From DATIRA01 sp963766505 (GTDB taxonomy: Bacteria; Pseudomonadota; Gammaproteobacteria; Steroidobacterales; Steroidobacteraceae): a DNA stretch of 64,000 bases. Made by a program: the position numbers and the translations under genes. The stretch lies in contig CAVYAL010000001.1 of assembly GCA_963766505.1 (NCBI GenBank), positions 620,001-684,000 on the forward strand, read 5' to 3'. Below are positions 63,406 through 64,000 of the stretch, piece after piece. How positions within the stretch are numbered: position 1 is the stretch's first letter; every line of letters starts with the position of its first letter. The notes below the pieces were generated by a model. It did not search any database. It was not told the origin of the DNA and saw nothing but the letters and a program-made list of their open reading frames with translations.

Positions 63406-64000
63406 ATGGAAACGACGCAGCGCTGGAGGTGGCTCGGGGCGGAGTTCACGATCATCGTGCTGGGCGTGCTCTCTGCACTGCTCGTAGACACCTGGATAAA
63501 GGAACGCGAGCACGCCGAGCGCGCAGCCGAATACCGTGAGCGGGTCGTTGCCGACCTGCACACGGACGTCAAGGAGATGACCGCGCGCATGGACTACTAC
63601 GAGCGCATTCGGGAATTCGGGCTGGCCGTGCTGGACGTGTACGAGGGTCGCGCACAGATGAGCGACTTCGACCTGATGTTCGCGGCCTTCAACGCGGCCG
63701 AGGAATGGGGTTTCTCCCCGGAGTCCTCGACTTTCACGGACATGCAGAGCACCGGGCACCTGGCCCTGGTGGGCGACCTGCAGCTTCGGCTTGGTCTGGC
63801 GCGGTACTACCGCGAGATGGGTGCACGCAGCACAGTATGGAGTCCGCCCAGCGCCTTCAGGGAAGTGGCACGTGGCATCATCCCCAATCAGCTGCAGGCC
63901 AGCATCCACCAGCAGTGCAACGAGGTGGCGGCCGACATCACGCTGATGTCCGCGCGAGCCGGACCCGGAATGGATCAGCCCTGCCACCTGAATCCGGCGG
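63406..64000 (+). CDS. DUF6090-like single-pass membrane protein (3' end beyond window)
   Basis: Open frame of 198 codons running off the right edge. After ETTQRWRWLG a membrane helix (FTIIVLGVLSALLVDTW, about 14-30) is followed by a charged coiled-coil-like region IKEREHAERAAEYRERVVAD and a mostly helical soluble part. The layout, short N-terminal tail, one helix, then an acidic/basic alpha-helix, resembles DUF6090 proteins; the match is by pattern only. GAGAGGA precedes ATG 63406. Function unknown. Confidence 0.7.
   Translation, partial: METTQRWRWLGAEFTIIVLGVLSALLVDTWIKEREHAERAAEYRERVVADLHTDVKEMTARMDYYERIREFGLAVLDVYEGRAQMSDFDLMFAAFNAAEEWGFSPESSTFTDMQSTGHLALVGDLQLRLGLARYYREMGARSTVWSPPSAFREVARGIIPNQLQASIHQQCNEVAADITLMSARAGPGMDQPCHLNPA

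Overview
The window is a high-GC, gene-dense bacterial chromosome segment without rRNA, tRNA, CRISPR, prophage or insertion-sequence signatures. A proteobacterium, most likely a gammaproteobacterium, fits best. The evidence is a five-gene cluster in the exact order and sizes of Escherichia coli cecR-ybhGFSR, a Fur-box-controlled FbpABC importer, a cytochrome bd oxidase with a DUF2474 peptide, TRAP transporters, and a PEP-CTERM protein (the mark of an exosortase-bearing, film-forming Gram-negative). The taxonomic call is inference.

Left part (1-22.3 kb): an FtsX-type ABC export pair cut by the left edge; DNA polymerase X; a gamma-glutamyltransferase-family enzyme; the iron importer fbpABC behind a Fur box; a periplasmic sulfite-oxidase-type molybdoenzyme with its diheme cytochrome c; cydAB plus a tiny DUF2474 gene; a secreted 5'-nucleotidase-family phosphoesterase; and the cecR-ybhGFSR drug-efflux operon, whose repressor has an operator palindrome inside its own promoter and a probable leaderless mRNA.

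Middle part (22.3-45.4 kb): two head-to-head catabolic transcription units. Leftward run M81 (MlrC-like) hydrolase, glutamine-synthetase-like ligase (broken by one base), aldehyde dehydrogenase, iron-type alcohol dehydrogenase and a DUF885-like metallopeptidase. Rightward run a TRAP importer (with a large hairpin between the binding protein and membrane genes), a ThDP decarboxylase/acetolactate-synthase-like enzyme and an LssY_C lipoprotein. Together they look like a module for importing and degrading an unidentified amide, amino alcohol or amine. An epoxide-hydrolase-like enzyme, a second TRAP system of the FcbT/TakP type, an S9 peptidase, a site-2-protease homologue with CBS domains, an NDH-2-like flavoprotein and an AraC regulator follow.

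Right part (45.4-64 kb): envelope and housekeeping genes. These include an L,D-transpeptidase with a degenerate second copy of its domain, several lipoproteins and secreted proteins, DUF937, a universal stress protein behind an aminotransferase and a transketolase-like enzyme, PBP7-type endopeptidase, a P-type cation ATPase, EcsC, DUF985, a CHRD/PEP-CTERM protein (also frameshifted), a hypoxanthine-DNA-glycosylase-type enzyme and a short PhnA protein. Two secreted proteins 11 kb apart share a previously unnamed (to my knowledge) cysteine module with an invariant 21-residue Cys-Cys spacing. Three genes carry apparent single-base insertions, so sequence quality or recent decay should be considered.
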